Below are positions 61,279 to 64,000 of a stretch of DNA of 64,000 bases, one piece after another. The notes under the pieces are model-generated. The model was not told where the DNA came from and did not search any database. It saw nothing but the letters and a program-made list of their open reading frames with translations. This DNA is from Alloprevotella sp. Its GTDB lineage: Bacteria; Bacteroidota; Bacteroidia; Bacteroidales; Bacteroidaceae. The stretch's first letter is position 1, and the number at the start of each line of letters is the position of its first letter. Position numbers and translations under genes: made by a program. Where the stretch lies: positions 124,001-188,000 of the forward strand of contig JAFUTC010000007.1 of assembly GCA_017471505.1 (NCBI GenBank). The letters are read 5' to 3'.

Positions 61279-61716
61279 ATGACAAACCAAAACGATTCGC
61301 TCACCTATCGGCATTCACTCGACATCCAAATACGCTTCAACGACGTCGACCAAGTCGGGCACGTCAACAACAACGCCTATTTTTCCTATTACGACCTCGG
61401 AAAGGTTGACTACTTTAACCAAGTACTAAATCTCTATACCGAACCGAGTGACATCCTACCCGTCATCGCCAACATCAATGCCGATTTCTACGCTCCGATA
61501 TACTACGGCGACGACATCGAAATGCAAACCTGCGTCAACCATATCGGAACAAAGAGTTTCACGCTCCACCAACGCGCCATCAATAAGAAGACGGGTGAAT
61601 GCGTATGCCACTGTTGCACGACCATGGTATGTTTTTCTATCAAGGATAAGGCTTCAGTCGAAGTTCCCGCACATTTCCGACAGGCAATCAGTAGTTTTGA
61701 AGAAAAACAACTATGA
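61279..61716 (+). CDS. Acyl-CoA thioesterase, 4HBT hot-dog fold
   Basis: 145 residues. The 4-hydroxybenzoyl-CoA thioesterase-like motif is clear: IQIRFNDVDQVGHVNNNAYFSYYDLGKVDYF, where the Asp of FNDVDQVGHVNN is the usual catalytic residue. Helix and beta-sheet succession fits a single hot-dog domain. Members hydrolyse acyl-CoA or acyl-ACP esters; substrate unknown. The stop overlaps the aroB start (ATGA). Confidence 0.85.
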   Translation: MTNQNDSLTYRHSLDIQIRFNDVDQVGHVNNNAYFSYYDLGKVDYFNQVLNLYTEPSDILPVIANINADFYAPIYYGDDIEMQTCVNHIGTKSFTLHQRAINKKTGECVCHCCTTMVCFSIKDKASVEVPAHFRQAISSFEEKQL

Positions 61717-62756
61717 GCCAAACTCGTGTCGTAAGCCAGCATCTTCGTTCAAGTATTGCTAAAGCCATCGAGTTAAAGCAATACGACAAAATCTTTATAC
61801 TAACCGACAATAATACAATGCGTTATTGTCGGGCAATTATTGAAGTCGACCATCCTAATATCTACGACATCACCATCCCTGCCGGAGAGGAAAACAAGAC
61901 CCTCCAGACGCTCAACATTGTATGGGAACAACTGCAGGCTAACAATGCTTCGCGGCACAGCCTTATGATGTGTGTCGGCGGTGGTATGGTGTGCGACCTT
62001 GGCGGTATGGCGGCGGCTTGCTACAAGCGTGGATTCGACCACATCCATATACCGACCACTCTTCTCGCTATGGTCGATGCTTCGATTGGTGGGAAAACGG
62101 GTGTGAACCTTAACCACCTGAAAAACGAGATTGGTGTATTCAAGGCACCCACTATGGTATTGGTGGAAACAGAGTTTCTTAAGACACTTTCCGATAATGA
62201 ACGATTGGCAGGCTATGCAGAAATGCTCAAGCATGCCCTTCTCTCCGACCGGCAGAACTGGGCACGACATTTGCGCTACTATTGGGAAGAACCCGACTAT
62301 GACGAACTTGAGGCGCTCATCCTTTCCAGCCAGCAGATAAAGACGACTATCGTCAAGGCCGACCCTCTGGAGATCGAATTGCGTAAGTCATTGAACTTAG
62401 GGCATACTTTTGGCCACGCATTTGAGGCATTTTTCAACCGAAAAGGCCGTCCGGTCAGCCACGGCTATTGTGTAGCCTGGGGACTGGTCTGTGCGCTCTA
62501 TGCCAGCCATACGCAACTTGGCTTCCCCATTGATGCAATGCGTCAAACCTGCCAATATATTTTAAACTATTTCGGTCGTCCCGACGTCTTATGTAAGGAT
62601 TATGAAGTTTTATACAGTCTGATGCTGCACGACAAGAAGAATGTGGGAGAACAAGTCTGTTTTGTACTTCTCGAGGACATTGGAAAACCTGTAATCAATA
62701 ATATCTTAGACAAAGAAACTATTTTTGCCGCCCTCGATTTCCTTCGCGAAGGATGA
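61713..62756 (+). CDS. aroB: 3-dehydroquinate synthase
   Basis: Second step of the shikimate pathway, NAD- and zinc-dependent. 347 residues. Motifs: IPAGEENKTLQTL, GGGMVCDLGGMAAACYKRGFDHIHIPTTLLAMVDASIGGKTGVN (in parts), AGYAEMLKHALL (zinc Glu), LNLGHTFGHAFEA (zinc His) and VSHGYCVAWGL (zinc His). All ligands are present. The ATG overlaps the thioesterase stop by 4 bases, so translation is coupled. Confidence 0.96.
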   Translation: MSQTRVVSQHLRSSIAKAIELKQYDKIFILTDNNTMRYCRAIIEVDHPNIYDITIPAGEENKTLQTLNIVWEQLQANNASRHSLMMCVGGGMVCDLGGMAAACYKRGFDHIHIPTTLLAMVDASIGGKTGVNLNHLKNEIGVFKAPTMVLVETEFLKTLSDNERLAGYAEMLKHALLSDRQNWARHLRYYWEEPDYDELEALILSSQQIKTTIVKADPLEIELRKSLNLGHTFGHAFEAFFNRKGRPVSHGYCVAWGLVCALYASHTQLGFPIDAMRQTCQYILNYFGRPDVLCKDYEVLYSLMLHDKKNVGEQVCFVLLEDIGKPVINNILDKETIFAALDFLREG

Positions 62757-62789
62757 CGGCTTTAAGAAACATCTAAATACAACTATCAC

Positions 62790-63302
62790 ATGAACATCAA
62801 ATCTACTCTTATCATTTTGCTGATGAGCCTGACGGCAACACTTCCCATTCAAGCACAAAAATCGCAGAAAGCTACTGCGCAGAACACCGCTACAGTCAGC
62901 GAGCCCAGTGCTCAGCAACTCCAGAAACTCGGCCTTACGGACGCAACTCTTAAGGAAGTGCGCTCAGGCATTTGGAAAGTTTCCGTAAAGAAACGCAATA
63001 AAGGCTACGTTATCAATAGTGGAGTCTATTCGCAAGGTACTGTGGGCTATAACGGTAATACCCCGCTGCTGGTGTATATCGCCAACGACAAAAAAGTCAC
63101 GTCGATTGTCAGCCTGCGTAATCGCGAGACTCCCAACTACTATCAGTATGCCGAAAAGATACTGAAAAACTGGTCTGGCAAACCTGTTAAGCAAGCAGCC
63201 AATATGAATGTCGATGCAGTGAGCGGTGCAACCTACTCATCAAAAGCCATTATCAAAAATGTGCAGGTTGCCATTGACGCCTATAATAAGTATTGCAAGT
63301 AG
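62790..63302 (+). CDS. Secreted FMN-binding domain protein
   Basis: 170 residues with a signal peptide (MNIKSTLIILLMSLTATLPIQAQ). The C-terminal 100 residues are an FMN_bind domain: GYVINSGVYSQGTVGYNGNTPLLVYI, and the flavin-attachment motif DAVSGATYSS near 147-156, matching the D-x-x-S-G-A-T pattern on which ApbE-type transferases attach FMN to Thr. Extracytosolic flavin electron transfer is likely. Its own terminator follows. Spaced 33 bases from aroB. Confidence 0.85.
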   Translation: MNIKSTLIILLMSLTATLPIQAQKSQKATAQNTATVSEPSAQQLQKLGLTDATLKEVRSGIWKVSVKKRNKGYVINSGVYSQGTVGYNGNTPLLVYIANDKKVTSIVSLRNRETPNYYQYAEKILKNWSGKPVKQAANMNVDAVSGATYSSKAIIKNVQVAIDAYNKYCK

Positions 63303-63322
63303 TCCGACAATAGTCTGCACAA

Positions 63323-63369
63323 AAAACATAGGGGCAAGATAGCGAATCGCTATCTTGCCCCTATGTTTT
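63323..63369. terminator. Long bidirectional terminator palindrome
   Basis: A 47-base perfect odd palindrome (centre 63346): AAAACATAGGGGCAAGATAG... mirrored to ...TATGTTTT. A-tracts and T-tracts at both ends make it work on both strands, between the FMN-binding gene and the convergent queA. Confidence 0.9.
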
Positions 63370-63377
63370 ATACGGCT

Positions 63378-64000
63378 CTACGCCAAAAACAACAGGCAAC
63401 TGTCTCCGTAACTTAGGAAGCGGAAGTCGCGACTAAGCGCATAGTCGTAAATCTCACGCCAACGCCCACCAACAAAAGCAGAAACCAACAGAAGCAACGT
63501 CGATTTCGGCTGGTGGAAGTTTGTTACCATCACATTGACATATTTAAACGAATAGCCCGGTGCTATAATAATTTGCGTGGAGCCTGTTATCGACTCGAGC
63601 GAATGTCTTTCCATGTACTCCAACAGACTTTCCAACGCCTCCGAAGCAGACAGCGGCTTGTCCGACTGTGCGGCGTACTCGTAGGGCAGCCACTGCGGAA
63701 CAAATAGTTCGTCGGGCGACAGGTCGGGATTATTCTTCACCTGCACGCCTATATAATACAGGCTCTCTATCGTACGCACCGACGTAGTACCAACGGCCAC
63801 GCAGCGTGCGCCATGGTTCAGCAAGGCGGCAATCGTATGTTTCGCGACACAAATCCATTCGGAATGCATCGTATGTCCATCTATCTTGTCGGTTTTAACG
63901 GGTTTGAATGTGCCGGCACCGACATGCAGCGTGATTTCATCGAGTTCCACGTGCTTATCCCTGAGGTTTTCGAGCACGGAAGGCGTAAAATGAAGTCCCG
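63378..64000 (-). CDS. queA: tRNA ribosyltransferase-isomerase QueA, C-terminal part
   Basis: Transfers the ribosyl part of S-adenosylmethionine to preQ1 in tRNA, making epoxyqueuosine. The gene runs off the right edge; about 207 of an expected 345 residues are visible, and the true start is outside. Upstream of the first in-window GTG the frame continues as GLHFTPSVLENL, as expected. Motifs: TLHVGAGTFKPV, MHSEWICV, VAVGTTSVRTIES, VMVTNFHQPKSTLLLLVSAFVGG and FRFLSYGDSCLL. Ends next to the long palindromic terminator. Confidence 0.95.
   Translation of the reverse strand, partial: GLHFTPSVLENLRDKHVELDEITLHVGAGTFKPVKTDKIDGHTMHSEWICVAKHTIAALLNHGARCVAVGTTSVRTIESLYYIGVQVKNNPDLSPDELFVPQWLPYEYAAQSDKPLSASEALESLLEYMERHSLESITGSTQIIIAPGYSFKYVNVMVTNFHQPKSTLLLLVSAFVGGRWREIYDYALSRDFRFLSYGDSCLLFLA

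Overview
The window is a chromosomal segment of a Bacteroidales bacterium, most likely Prevotellaceae-like. The evidence is the gene content: SprA and a PorE-type protein of the type IX secretion system, the aerotolerance genes batD and batE, menaquinone methylase, fused DAHP synthase/chorismate mutase, and DUF5063, DUF5715 and DUF1460 proteins. Many gene starts are preceded by the Bacteroidetes -7 box TAnnTTTG, several with a TTG or TTTG about 19-20 bases upstream. Shine-Dalgarno signals are weak. Almost all of it is core genome. I see no phage, insertion sequence, CRISPR array or rRNA operon.

Layout. 1-5.5 kb: grpE end, dnaJ, folC, an HtrA protease, then a small thioredoxin/nucleotide-enzyme pair. 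5.5-17 kb (minus strand): TamB-like protein, uridine kinase, batE, batD, DAHP synthase/chorismate mutase, PBP1A. 17-25 kb: trmD, then ligA, dapA, uvrB and a carboxyltransferase. 25-31 kb: nitroreductase and nuclease (minus), then etfB-etfA-acyl-CoA dehydrogenase (plus). 31-36 kb: phoH-purC-menG-aroE operon (minus), a DUF5715 protein, prs. 36-42.5 kb: PorE-like lipoprotein (minus), divergent nagA, then DUF5063, an RNase D-like exonuclease, an rRNA methyltransferase and initiator tRNA. 42.6-48.7 kb: small winged-helix protein, Na/phosphate symporter, polytopic membrane protein, LolE-like permease, aminotransferase. 49-59 kb: HU-like regulator facing a ruvA-sprA-FAH-like-DUF1460 operon. 59-64 kb: guaA, a small unknown protein, thioesterase, aroB, an FMN-binding secreted protein, and the 3' part of queA.

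The most unusual signal is not a gene. Six intergenic regions carry short arrays with an exact 21-bp period. Family A (near 4.5, 38.7 and 59.3 kb) has an AT-rich odd palindrome, core ATTSCATWATGSAAT, in 5-6 units. Family B (near 17.1, 26.8 and 48.8 kb) has a different odd palindrome, core TTTCAAGSCTTGAAA, always in 3 units. Both have about 19-bp dyads spaced two helical turns apart, and all six lie upstream of a gene start, four of them between divergent genes. In family B, neighbouring units carry matching changes that preserve long hairpins. I see no gene in the window that explains them. They could be operator arrays for a dimeric DNA-binding protein or a nested-repeat mobile element.

Other points of interest are a carboxyltransferase whose biotinyl domain lacks the usual AMKM acceptor motif, an FAH-fold protein that appears to have lost its metal ligands, a sprA reading frame with no ordinary start codon in front of its likely signal peptide, batD/batE without batA/batB/batC next to them, and a beta-clamp-like pentapeptide in the N-terminal extension of LigA.
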